64,000 nt of DNA from the NCBI RefSeq assembly GCF_002101295.1, contig NZ_CP020778.1, forward strand, positions 1,095,001-1,159,000, written 5' to 3'. The position numbers and the translations under genes are program-made. Under the pieces are notes generated by a model. It worked only from the letters and a program-made list of their open reading frames with translations. It was not told where the DNA came from and did not search any database. The DNA is from Candidatus Pelagibacter sp. RS40 (GTDB lineage: Bacteria; Pseudomonadota; Alphaproteobacteria; Pelagibacterales; Pelagibacteraceae). This document shows positions 8,015 through 17,600 of the stretch, piece after piece; within the stretch, counting starts at the first letter, position 1, and each line of letters opens with the position of its first letter.

Positions 8015-9037
8015 ATGAGAAAAATAACAATAATCGGAATACTTTTTGCATTCATTTCATCTTTCGCATTTTCTGCGGAGGTTAACGTTTTTAGTGCAAG
8101 ACATTACGACTCAGACATTCAACTTTATGAGAAGTTTACGTCTAAAACTGGAATTAAAGTTAATGTTGTATCAGGAAAAGATAAAGCTCTTCAAAAAAGA
8201 ATAATGGAAGAGGGAGCTGATTGTGTAGGAGATTTATACATCACTGCTGACGCTGGAAGATTAGGTGCATTTCAAGCTAAGGGAATGCTTCAAAAGGCTG
8301 GGTGGTCAAAGGCAATAAAAAATGTCGTACCAAGTCAGTTTAGAAGTGCTCAGTGGACTGGCATAGCTAAAAGAGCAAGGATAATTTATTATTCACCAGA
8401 AAGAGTAAGTGCAAATGAGTTAAATGGTATGACGTATGAAGGTCTAGCTGATCCAAAATGGAAAGGTAGACTAGTTATAAGAAAATCAAATAATATTTAT
8501 AACCAATCTTTAGTTGCATCTTTAGTAAAAAATAATGGAAAAAATAGTACAGCTAATTGGGCTAAACTAGTTGTTGCTAACATGGCAAGAACACCTAAAG
8601 GAAATGATAGAGCTCAAATTATGGCAGTAGCAGCAGGAGAAGCAGATATTGCTGTAGCTAACACTTATTATCATGCATTAATGCTATCTGGTAAAAAGGG
8701 TGCTGAGCAACAAGAAGCAGCAAAAAAAGTAATGCCTTTTTTTCCTAATCAACAAGATAGAGGAACACATATGAATATTAGTGGAGCTGGAATGTTGAAG
8801 CATGCTCCAAATAAATCTAATGCTGTAAAACTTGTTGAGTTTTTATTAACTGCTGAAGCACAAAACCATATTGTTAATAATACTTTTGAGTATCCAATGA
8901 TTTCAGGGGTTTCAGCAAATGAATTAGTTCCAGGAAAAGATATGAGTTTTAAACAAGATAATAAAACTTCAGTCAAAACTTATGGAGCTAAACAAGCCGA
9001 CGCTTTAGAGGTTATGCTTGCAGCTGGATGGAAATAA
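8015..9037 (+). CDS. Ferric-iron ABC transporter substrate-binding protein (FbpA/AfuA/IdiA type)
   Basis: A periplasmic protein that binds Fe(III) and delivers it to the permease encoded downstream. The chosen ATG at 8015 follows the purine-rich GGGAG (8006-8010) and gives a clean signal peptide, MRKITIIGILFAFISSFAF, cut after FSA. An upstream in-frame TTG at 7964 would add 17 residues in front of the signal and overlap the Fur box, so it is rejected. The 340-residue product has the family start VNVFSARHYDSDIQLYEKF, the DLYITADAGRLGAFQAKGM region, and the paired tyrosines in ANTYYHALM expected to bind iron. It heads a four-gene unit with a Cys-rich micro-ORF, permease and ATPase. Control by the upstream Fur-type site is likely. 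Confidence 0.92.
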   Translation: MRKITIIGILFAFISSFAFSAEVNVFSARHYDSDIQLYEKFTSKTGIKVNVVSGKDKALQKRIMEEGADCVGDLYITADAGRLGAFQAKGMLQKAGWSKAIKNVVPSQFRSAQWTGIAKRARIIYYSPERVSANELNGMTYEGLADPKWKGRLVIRKSNNIYNQSLVASLVKNNGKNSTANWAKLVVANMARTPKGNDRAQIMAVAAGEADIAVANTYYHALMLSGKKGAEQQEAAKKVMPFFPNQQDRGTHMNISGAGMLKHAPNKSNAVKLVEFLLTAEAQNHIVNNTFEYPMISGVSANELVPGKDMSFKQDNKTSVKTYGAKQADALEVMLAAGWK

Positions 9038-9044
9038 GAAAAAC

Positions 9045-9209
9045 ATGAACAAAAAATTTATGTCTAATATTGATTATAATAAATCTTCTACAGGATGTCC
9101 TGCATGTTCTATGGAGTGTAAAAAAATCAGTAAAAGAATAAATAATAGAAAACTAACAGAAATTAAAAACAAGGAGGTTCCGCACATCCTAAAAGTATTT
9201 AATTTTTGA
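9045..9209 (+). CDS. Small Cys-rich protein between iron-transporter genes (hypothetical)
   Basis: This 54-residue frame starts seven bases after the binding-protein stop. An alternative ATG at 9060 gives 49 residues. No Shine-Dalgarno sequence is obvious before either start. The middle has STGCPACSMECKK, a Cys-x2-Cys-x4-Cys cluster, followed by a basic helix-like stretch and a short hydrophobic end. There is no signal peptide or membrane segment. Lying inside a Fur-controlled iron operon, it could bind iron or a thiol-linked partner, or act as a translated leader for the permease; all of this is inference. A strong ribosome-binding-like AAGGAGGT (9171-9178) lies inside its 3' part. I do not recognise a family. 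Confidence 0.5.
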   Translation: MNKKFMSNIDYNKSSTGCPACSMECKKISKRINNRKLTEIKNKEVPHILKVFNF

Positions 9210-9219
9210 TTTTCTAGAT

Positions 9220-9259
9220 ATGTGTCCATGCTAAGGTTTCTCCTTTCGCATGGACACAT
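9220..9259 (+). terminator. Intercistronic hairpin between iron-binding-protein and permease genes
   Basis: ATGTGTCCATGC (9220-9231) and GCATGGACACAT (9248-9259) form a perfect 12-bp stem with a 16-base loop, followed by TTTAGTTTT. It is unusually G+C-rich for this sequence. It could be a leaky terminator or RNA-end stabiliser that makes binding protein more abundant than permease. The loop has CTCCTT (9240-9245), complementary to AAGGAG (9171-9176) upstream, so an alternative pairing is possible. An ATG at 9250 lies inside the 3' arm. Confidence 0.75.
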
Positions 9260-9291
9260 TTAGTTTTCATGATTATAAGGCGGATTATAAT

Positions 9292-10902
9292 ATGAGAATA
9301 AACACTTGGTACATTTCATCTCTATTAGTTTCAATAGTTGTATCTATTCCAATATTAACTGTTTTCTCAAGTTTTTTTGAAGATACTTCAAATTACTTTG
9401 AAATACTTAAAAGTACTTTTTTATACGAATATATAATCAATTCATTTATACTTTTATTTGGTGTTTTAATATTTACACTAATAATAGGAGTTGGGTGTGC
9501 ATATATAGTCTCCTTTTATAATTTTCCTGGTGTTAAATTTTTTAAATGGGCTCTAATATTATCTTTTGCAGTTCCAGCTTATATATATGCTTACTCATTA
9601 ACAGCTTTTTTTGAAAACTTTGGAACTTTATATTCGATAATAAAATCTATTCTAGGACCAGGAGAATATAATAAATTAATTCCAAAATTTGATGGTATGC
9701 TTGGTGCTATTTTATCAATATCCTTCTCTTTATTTGGTTATGTCTATGTTTTAACAAGAGCATCCTTTCACTATCAATCTCAAAACCTTTTAGAATTGGG
9801 ACAAAATCTTGGTTTTTCGAGATCAAAAGTTTTTTTCTCAATAATACTACCTTCAGCAAGACCAGCAATAGTTGCTGGACTAGCTTTGGTTGCTATGGAA
9901 ACTCTATCTGAATTTGGAGCGGTATCCTTCTTTGGAATTTCTACCCTAACAACTGGAATTTATGATTCATGGATATCATTTGATGATTTAGCTTTTGCAA
10001 ATCAATTGTCATTTTTTCTATTACTATTTATTTTAGGATTATTTTTCATTGAACATATATCAAGAAGGAAGGCACAGTACCACTCTCCATCAAGAGGTGG
10101 AGTAAAACAAAAGAAAAAACTTAATCTCAAAGGTTCAAAATTTATTTTTGCTTTCTCGGTTTGTTTTATAGTTTTTTTTATAAGTTTTTTATTTCCAGTT
10201 TTGCAAATGCTTTACTGGACAATTATTTTTCCTAAAAATTTGTTAGATTTAAACATTTTACAACTTTCATTAAATACAATTTATCTCGTATTTTTATCCA
10301 GTTTAGTGCTTATCATATTTTCATTTATTGCAAATTATGGAAATAGAGTAACCAGAAGTAAATTTCTAAATTTTCTCACAATGTTTTCAATTACTGGTTA
10401 TGCAATTCCAGGTGTAATTTTAGCTGTAGCCTTCATAACTTTTGTTGCTTGGTTTGATAACAACATAATTAAATATTATGAATTAAGCTCAATAAAAAAA
10501 ATATTCATTGGGTCTATAATAGGTTTGGTAATTGTATACTTTATTAGATTTTATTCTTTAGCATATAATGGTTTAAAATCTGGGTATGAGAGAATTAATA
10601 GATCTATTGATGAAAGTTCTTATTTACTAGGTTATTCAAAAATAAAAACATTTTTAGGTATTCATGTGCCATATTTAAGAAACTCCATATTTTTAATTGG
10701 TATACTTATATCTATCGAGATAATTAAAGAATTACCTATTACCTTAATATTAAGACCTTTTAATTTTGAAACTTTTGCTACCACCGCTTATATATATGCT
10801 TCTCAAGACTTATTAGAAGCAGCAGCTGTGCCATCTTTATTTCTAATTTTAATTGCAAGTACTTTTATTTTGATTACATCTAGATATATACTGAAAGACT
10901 GA
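9292..10902 (+). CDS. Ferric-iron ABC transporter permease (FbpB/AfuB type, fused two-domain)
   Basis: A large inner-membrane permease with two BPD_transp_1 domains in one chain, about 12 membrane helices. Each half carries an EAA-type loop: ELGQNLGFSRSKVFFSIILP in the first and ESSYLLGYSKIKTFLGIHVP in the second, which dock the ATPase. The ATG at 9292 follows AAGGCGG (9277-9283) and leads into the first helix. An upstream in-frame ATG at 9250 would add 14 residues but lies in the arm of a strong hairpin, so the shorter form is preferred, though not proven. The stop overlaps the ATPase start by one base. Confidence 0.92.
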   Translation: MRINTWYISSLLVSIVVSIPILTVFSSFFEDTSNYFEILKSTFLYEYIINSFILLFGVLIFTLIIGVGCAYIVSFYNFPGVKFFKWALILSFAVPAYIYAYSLTAFFENFGTLYSIIKSILGPGEYNKLIPKFDGMLGAILSISFSLFGYVYVLTRASFHYQSQNLLELGQNLGFSRSKVFFSIILPSARPAIVAGLALVAMETLSEFGAVSFFGISTLTTGIYDSWISFDDLAFANQLSFFLLLFILGLFFIEHISRRKAQYHSPSRGGVKQKKKLNLKGSKFIFAFSVCFIVFFISFLFPVLQMLYWTIIFPKNLLDLNILQLSLNTIYLVFLSSLVLIIFSFIANYGNRVTRSKFLNFLTMFSITGYAIPGVILAVAFITFVAWFDNNIIKYYELSSIKKIFIGSIIGLVIVYFIRFYSLAYNGLKSGYERINRSIDESSYLLGYSKIKTFLGIHVPYLRNSIFLIGILISIEIIKELPITLILRPFNFETFATTAYIYASQDLLEAAAVPSLFLILIASTFILITSRYILKD

Positions 10903-11960
10903 TGCCTGAAAATTTTTTTGAAATTGAAAATGTATCTTTTACAGCCGGAGGAAAAAATAAAGTTAATAATGTAAATCTATCAATAGAAAACGAAGGTGAT
11001 ATTATTTGTCTTCTTGGTCCTTCAGGAATAGGTAAAACTACAATATTGCGAACAATAGCTGGCCTTGAAAAAATTAAATCAGGACAGATCAAATTAAAAA
11101 ATAAAATTCTATCATCAAAAGACAAACATATAGAACCTGAGTACCGTAACATAGCTTTATCATTCCAAGAAAATTCTTTATTTCCACATTTTAATGTTGA
11201 GAAAAATATTGAGCTAGGATCAAATCGAAAAATAGGAAAAAAGAAAAAAATAAACCAAAAGGATGTAATCAAATTTTTAAATCTTAAAAATATATTAAAT
11301 AAATACCCTCATGAAATAAGCGCTGGTGAAGCTCAAAGAGCATCTCTAGCTAGATCTTTAATTTCACAACCAGATTTATTGTTGTTAGATGAACCTTTAT
11401 CTAACGTTGATCAAAGTTTTAAAGAGGAAATACAAGTGGAATTAAAGCAAATATTAAATAATTCAAAAATAACAACTATTATTGTTACACATGACTCTTA
11501 TGAGGCTTTTTATTTAGGAAATAAATGTGGGATTATTTTAAATGGTCAGCTAAAGCAGTATGATGATCCTTACAATGTATACCACTTTCCAAATTCAATT
11601 GAGGTAGTAAACTTTTTAAATAGAGGAATATTAATTCCAGCTAAAGTTACAGGTGAAAATAGTTTAGAAAATAAAGATCTTGGAACAATAAAGGGTAATT
11701 TTATAAAACATTATCCCAATGGATCTGATGTTCAATTGTTATTACAACCAGAAGATTTAGAACATGATGATCAAAGCAACTTAAAATTAGAGGTTGTCGA
11801 TAGAAAATTTAGAGGAACAAACTTTATTTATACTTTGAAAACCAATTCCAATTTACTGATTCCTGTTTTCGTTCATTCACATCATATCCACCAGCATGAA
11901 GTAGATGAAAAATTTGGTATCAAAAGACCAATAAACATTGATCACATAGTTTGCTTTTAA
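10902..11960 (+). CDS. Ferric-iron ABC transporter ATP-binding protein (FbpC/AfuC type)
   Basis: The ATPase that powers the iron permease. Walker A is GPSGIGKT (residues 39-46), the ABC signature is ISAGEAQRASLARSL (a variant of LSGGQ), and Walker B is LLLLDEPLSNVD, followed by the switch His in VTHDSYEAF. The C-terminal third (from about residue 245) has the small beta-strand TOBE-like region usual for FbpC, with residues such as LLQPEDL. The start overlaps the permease stop by one base. The 352 residues fit the family. It ends the iron unit; the next gene follows after 82 bases with no clear terminator hairpin. Confidence 0.93.
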   Translation: MPENFFEIENVSFTAGGKNKVNNVNLSIENEGDIICLLGPSGIGKTTILRTIAGLEKIKSGQIKLKNKILSSKDKHIEPEYRNIALSFQENSLFPHFNVEKNIELGSNRKIGKKKKINQKDVIKFLNLKNILNKYPHEISAGEAQRASLARSLISQPDLLLLDEPLSNVDQSFKEEIQVELKQILNNSKITTIIVTHDSYEAFYLGNKCGIILNGQLKQYDDPYNVYHFPNSIEVVNFLNRGILIPAKVTGENSLENKDLGTIKGNFIKHYPNGSDVQLLLQPEDLEHDDQSNLKLEVVDRKFRGTNFIYTLKTNSNLLIPVFVHSHHIHQHEVDEKFGIKRPINIDHIVCF

Positions 11961-12042
11961 CTCATAGTTCATACTGGGTTATTTTTATAATTATCGAATA
12001 TTAATAATTTTTTAATCTCTCATCAGATGCTATTGTTTATAA

Positions 12043-14238
12043 GTGAGTGAAGAAAAAAATATAGAAGAAAAAGAGAAAAAAAAAGCAAATAAATTTCAAT
12101 TAGCTTTTGAGAAATTTAAAGAAGCTTTAAATAAACTAATTCATCATCCATTTGTTGAGAAATATAAAAATTATATTTCATTTTCAGTTATTTTATTAAT
12201 CTTAATTTTTGTAAGATTACAAAATCCTGAATTTGTAAAATCAATTTCAAATATAAGCTTCGATTCTTATCAAAAAATTTTTAAATTTGATGAGAGAAGA
12301 GATAATATAGTTATTGTAGATATAGATGAACCAAGTCTTGCAAAATTTGGTCAATTTCCTTGGGGCAGAAATATATTTTCAGAAATACTAGAAAATATAA
12401 ACCGAGATAATCCAAAATCAGTTGGTTTCGATATATTTTTTTCTGAAAAGGATAAACAGTCTCCAGAAGAAATTATTAAAACTTACTCAATTGAGGATAA
12501 GTATGCCAAAAATATTTTAAATTCTATTGAAGGCCACGATAAAAAATTTCAAAAAACTTTGAAAGAAACAAAATCAGTATTAGCAGTGTTTGGAAGCTTA
12601 GTTCCCACAAAAGGTACTTATGATCGTAAAGGAAAAGCAAGAATTTTTGCAAAAGGAGGAAATGTAAAAAATTTTGTCTACAACTACAAATATTCCCTAG
12701 GTTCAATTCAAATATTAGAAAAAAATTCTAAAGGATTAGGTTCTATTAATTACATAACCCAAAGTGATGCAGTTGTAAGATCGCTTCCTTTAATTATGGT
12801 TTTCAATAATAAATTATTCCCTACTTTTGGATTAGAAATGATAAGAGTAGGTGAGAAAAAAAAGACTATCATCACAAATCTTAATGAGAACGGAATTAAG
12901 AATATAACAATTAGACCATATGATTTTAAAACAGATAAAAATTCACTAATTTGGGTTAAATATAATAGATCAATTAACAATAACTACATTTCTGCAGAAA
13001 AAGTGTTTGATAAAAATTTTGATGAGAATTTTTTTAAAGATAAATATGTATTAATTGGTGCTTCAGCAAAAGGTCTTTTCGATACAGTAAAAATTCCAAC
13101 AGGTGAAACTGTTCCAGGAGTGCAGGTACATGCAAATGTAATTGATAATTTATTGAATAACAGTTTTTTAAAAAGAAATGATGGAATATTTGTTTTTGAA
13201 TTATTACTTTCAATAATAATTTCTATTGCTGCATTTATAATTTCACAAAGAATTAAGCCAAAATACAGCTTAAGTATAATTTTTGTAGGATTAATAATTA
13301 TTTTTGTTATTGGATTATCTATTTATAGATTTAGATCAGAGCTAATTGATGTCAGCTATCCAATGATAATGATCTCAATAACATTTTTAACTGGTCTTTA
13401 TTTTAGGTTTTTAGAGGAAAATAAAATTGCTCTTCAAAATCTTCAAAAAGAGGCAAAACTTTTAAAAGAAAGAGAACTTGCTGGAGGTGTCCAAAAAAGT
13501 TTATTCCCAGATATCTCAGCTTTTGAAAACTTTGTTTATGCAAAAAATATTCCAGCGCGAGATGTATCTGGCGATTATTTTGATGTAATGAAAGTTGGAC
13601 CGGAAGAATATTATTTTACATTAGCAGATGTTTCAGGAAAAGGAGTTAAGGCTGGTATGTACATGGCAAAAGCTTCCTCTATTTTTAGAACACTCTCAAA
13701 TTTAAAATTTCCGCTTGAAAGAGTTGTATTTGGTGTAAATAACGAAATTATTGAGGCAAAATTTAAAGGAATGTTTGTAACAGCAGTGTTTGGAAAATTT
13801 AACCCAAAAACAGGAGATTTGACATTTATCAATGCAGGTCATGAAAGCATAATGTTATTTGATAAATCAAAAAAATTTGAATTTATCCAATCTGATCTAC
13901 CTCCAATAGGAATAATGAAATATTTTGCAGAGTCTATGGTTAAATCTAATACAATAAATATTAAAGATAAAACTTTTGTTGTTTATACAGATGGAGTAAC
14001 CGAGGGATATCTTCCAAATGGTGAAGAATTTGGAGCTGAAGGAGTTGAAAATGTTGTAAAAGGAATGGAAACTATAACCCCCAAAGATCTAGTTGAAAAA
14101 GTAACATCAACTTTAAATTGGGGTATACCAAAATTAAGAGATGATATTACTTGCATGGCAATTAATTTTGATAATCCAAATGAAATTGAGAAGAAAAAGA
14201 AAAGACCTCCTCCACCAAAAGAGGAAAAAAAAGAATAA
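12043..14238 (+). CDS. CHASE2-domain sensor with C-terminal PP2C (SpoIIE-type) phosphatase
   Basis: A 731-residue membrane sensor starting at GTG 12043. A short basic, Lys/Glu-rich cytoplasmic tail and one helix (about residues 45-62) lead to a periplasmic CHASE2 domain: DSYQKIFKFDERRDNIVIVD, FGQFPWGRNIFSEIL, and VLIGASAKGLFDTVKIPTGE. Three helices follow (about 380-460), then a coiled linker and a PP2C phosphatase from about residue 478: AGGVQKSLFP, ARDVSGDYFD, LADVSGKGVKAGMYMA, INAGHESIM, YTDGVTEG and RDDITCMAI, with the metal-binding Asp residues present. Such phosphatases usually act on STAS-type anti-anti-sigma partners, none of which is seen in this window. A FecR-domain gene lies downstream. 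The C-terminus ends in Lys/Pro-rich sequence. Confidence 0.9.
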   Translation: MSEEKNIEEKEKKKANKFQLAFEKFKEALNKLIHHPFVEKYKNYISFSVILLILIFVRLQNPEFVKSISNISFDSYQKIFKFDERRDNIVIVDIDEPSLAKFGQFPWGRNIFSEILENINRDNPKSVGFDIFFSEKDKQSPEEIIKTYSIEDKYAKNILNSIEGHDKKFQKTLKETKSVLAVFGSLVPTKGTYDRKGKARIFAKGGNVKNFVYNYKYSLGSIQILEKNSKGLGSINYITQSDAVVRSLPLIMVFNNKLFPTFGLEMIRVGEKKKTIITNLNENGIKNITIRPYDFKTDKNSLIWVKYNRSINNNYISAEKVFDKNFDENFFKDKYVLIGASAKGLFDTVKIPTGETVPGVQVHANVIDNLLNNSFLKRNDGIFVFELLLSIIISIAAFIISQRIKPKYSLSIIFVGLIIIFVIGLSIYRFRSELIDVSYPMIMISITFLTGLYFRFLEENKIALQNLQKEAKLLKERELAGGVQKSLFPDISAFENFVYAKNIPARDVSGDYFDVMKVGPEEYYFTLADVSGKGVKAGMYMAKASSIFRTLSNLKFPLERVVFGVNNEIIEAKFKGMFVTAVFGKFNPKTGDLTFINAGHESIMLFDKSKKFEFIQSDLPPIGIMKYFAESMVKSNTINIKDKTFVVYTDGVTEGYLPNGEEFGAEGVENVVKGMETITPKDLVEKVTSTLNWGIPKLRDDITCMAINFDNPNEIEKKKKRPPPPKEEKKE

Positions 14239-14239
14239 T

Positions 14240-14692
14240 TTAATAATTATCTAAAATAATTTTTTTACTTTTTTCACTAAATAGATTGTAATTTGATATG
14301 AAATATTTTTTTAAATCCAGATTTTTTGATTGATTATTTTTTGTTAAAAAAAATAAATTAATAAAAGATTTTTCAAAATCTTTATTTTTTTCTTTAGAAT
14401 AGCTGTCAATTATTAAGTTATAATTCCAATAGTTTATATTTAATGCATTCCTAGACGAGTTTTTATTTAAACCTTCTTTTATAAAATCTCTATTTGTTGA
14501 ATTTAAAAGAGATAAGTTTTTTAGATCATTTGGATAATTTACTAAGTATTTATAATCATAAGGCATCATATTCCAAAGGCTGTATTTCAAGCTTTTAAAG
14601 GGCAAAAAAAGGACTAATAATGAAATAATATTATATAAAATTAATATAATTAGTGAGTATTTTAAATACTTAAAACTATGAATATTAGCCAT
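14240..14692 (-). CDS. Small single-span membrane protein, unknown function
   Basis: A 150-residue frame with one hydrophobic helix near the N-terminus (about residues 11-33, LKYSLIILILYNIISLLVLF), then a Lys/Asn/Tyr-rich, probably helical part facing the periplasm. I do not recognise a family. A faint resemblance to TPR-like C-terminal regions of O-antigen ligases (NALNINYWNYNL) is noted only as a possibility, prompted by the ligase gene at 18220. It is convergent with and one base away from the CHASE2 gene, and its start overlaps the divergent FecR gene start by 15 bases, so one of the two starts may be further inside. Composition is strongly A/T-biased, like the island genes. Confidence 0.6.
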   Translation of the reverse strand: MANIHSFKYLKYSLIILILYNIISLLVLFLPFKSLKYSLWNMMPYDYKYLVNYPNDLKNLSLLNSTNRDFIKEGLNKNSSRNALNINYWNYNLIIDSYSKEKNKDFEKSFINLFFLTKNNQSKNLDLKKYFISNYNLFSEKSKKIILDNY

Positions 14693-17600
14693 AAAAAGAT
14701 TACTTTAAATTATACAAATTTTTTTTTCAAAATATTTTTTCTTTATATTTTTTTTACCAATATAGCTTTTTCAGAAGGTACTAAAATTGGCTCAATCACT
14801 GAAATTAATGGTGAAGTTATTGCAATCACAGAAGAGGGAGATGAAAGAATTTTGGATGTATATGATGAAATATATCTTAAAGATGAAATTTTAATTGGAG
14901 AAAGTTCATCCGCAACAATTCAGTTTGATGATAATACAACAATAGTTATGAAAGAATTAACATCACTTAATGTAAGAGAGTTTGAGAAATCGGGAGCAAA
15001 ACAAAAATTCCAAGCGAAAGTTGGAAAAGGTAAAATAATTATCGAAACAGGTGCTATTGCTAAAAATGCCAATGGTGAAATGTTGATAGATTTATCAAAT
15101 ATGTCACTAGGTATCAGAGGTACAAGATTTAATGCAAGTATTAAACCAAATGGTAACTCCGAAGTTGCTCTTGCAGAAGACAGTTTTGGAAGTGTAGGAC
15201 AAATTGAAATTTCATCTGAGGGTCAATCAACTAGTTTAACGTCTACAGATCAAGTTATTGAGGTAACAGAGACAAGAGAAATTTCACAACGTGAGCAATC
15301 TGACGAAGAGAAACAAGAATTCAAATCGGTAAATGAGACATTAGTTAAAGTTTCAAAAATAGATGAAAATGAGTTAACCCAACAACTGGAGGAAAAACTT
15401 GCTAAAGGAAATCTTCAAGATGCAAATAATGATGGGGTAGTAGATGCAAGCGACGTTGAAGCTGCGAAAGAAATCATAAAAGAGGAAAAAAAACAAAAAA
15501 TAGATTTTATTGTTGAAAATAGTAATGATGAAAATACTACTTTTTTATCTGATGTAATTGATCAATCTGATGATCAAAATATTGGTGAGACAATTGAAAA
15601 AATAATTGAGACAAAAGATACTTTAGTTGAGGGTGTGGTTGGAAATTTATCAGATAAAGACAATGAATTTTTAACGACGTCTACTTCGGAAGGCGCTGGT
15701 TTAATTAAAGAAAAAATATTTGAGACAATTGTAGCAAAAGAAACAGATAAGTCTGCAGAGGTATTAAGTAAAGTGATGGCAAAGTCAGATGAAGCAACAA
15801 TTAATTCAGTTATAAATAATATTACAGAAAAAAATACAAACGAAGAATCTAAATTATCATTGAAAGTAATGGCAGATTTCTCAGAAAAAGCTCCAGAGAA
15901 ACTTCAGACCTTATCTGAAACAAATAAAGATCAAATTGATAAATTGGCTGTTTCAGCAGTTGAAAAAGCATCCACTTCAAACGAGGATGCGAATTTAATT
16001 GCAAAAGTTGTATCAGTAGCAAGTGACGAGTTAGCAAACAAAGTTGTTGAGGAAGTAAGTAAAAATAATACTACAGAAAAACAAGATTTGTCTGCGAAGG
16101 TTCTTAAGGCAATTGTAGAAACACAGCCTAATAAAATTGAAATTATAAATGACGAAATTAAAGAGGTGGTGATTAAACAAACTGTTGAAGCTGTAAAAAC
16201 TCAACAAGAGACTGAAACAAATATTGCTATAGAAGATGATTTAACAGACGCGGTGGCATCAATTATTGTAAGTACTGATAATGACACAGCATCTAAATTG
16301 ATTGAAGAAGTTTCAAACATTGAAACTGAAACAAACTTGTCTCTGAAGGTAATGTCTGGAATATCAGAAAAGAACTCTGATAAAATTAATAATTTAGCTG
16401 AGATTAATAAAGAAAGTATAGATAAATTAGCTGAGAAAGCAGTCCAATCTGCAAAAAGTACAAAAGAAGATAGTGAATTAATTGCAAAAGTTGTAGCTGT
16501 TGCTAGTGATGAAATTGCAAACAAAGTTGTTGAGGAAGTAAGTAAAAATAATACTACAGAAAAACAAGATTTGTCGGCAAAAGTTCTTAAAGCTATCGTT
16601 GAGTCTCAACCAAGTAAAATTGATATTATAAATGACGAAATAAAAGATATAGTTATTAAACAAACCATTGAAGCCGTAAAAACACAACAAGAAACAGAAA
16701 CCAACATAGCTATTGAAGATGATTTAACAGATGCAGTGGCATCAATTATTGTAAACACTGATAATGATACAGCATCAAAATTAATTGAAGAAGTCTCAAA
16801 CATTGAAACTGAGACTAATTTATCATTGAAAGTAATTGCAAGTATAACAGATAAAAATGCAGAAAAATTAACTAATTTATCTGAGACGAACAAAGGTCAA
16901 GTTGAAAAACTAACAGTTACAGCAGTTCAAAAAGCAAAAAATACAAATGAAGATAGTATACTAATTGCTAAAGTTGTTGCGGTTGCTAGTGATGAATTAG
17001 CCAATAAGGTAGTTGAAGAGGTAAGTAAAACATCGACTGAGGAAAAACAATCATTATCTGCAAAAGTATTAAAAGCGATAGTTGATACTCAACCAGCAAA
17101 GATTGAGATTATAAACGAAGAGATTAAAACAACAATTATTAAACAAACTCTAGATGCAGCCAAAAATCAAGAAGAGGGTGGGTTAAATGAAGAAGATAAT
17201 CTTTCAGATGTAGTAGCAGATATTATTGTAAAAACAGATGTTGCAACTGCATCTAAAATTATTGAGGAAGTTAACAATACAGAGACAGAAACTTCACTTT
17301 CATTAAAAGTTATGTCGGGTATATCTGAAAAAGATGCTAATAAAATCAATCAGCTTGCAGAATCAAATAAGGAAAGTATAGATAAACTTACAGAAAAGGC
17401 CATTCAGTCAGCTAAAAGTACAAAAGAAGATAGTGAATTAATTGCAAAAGTAGTTTCAGTTGCTAGTGATGAAATTGCGAATAAAGTAGTTGAAGAGGTA
17501 AGTAAAACATCGACTGAGGAAAAACAATCATTATCTGCAAAAGTATTAAAAGCAATTGTTGACACGGAGCCATCTAAAATAGAAACACTAAATACTGGAA

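Noticed and set aside
16201-16893. Minus-strand ORFs in the FecR repeat region
   Set aside because: They repeat because the coding strand repeats; the Leu/Ser-rich products have no domain and no start signals.
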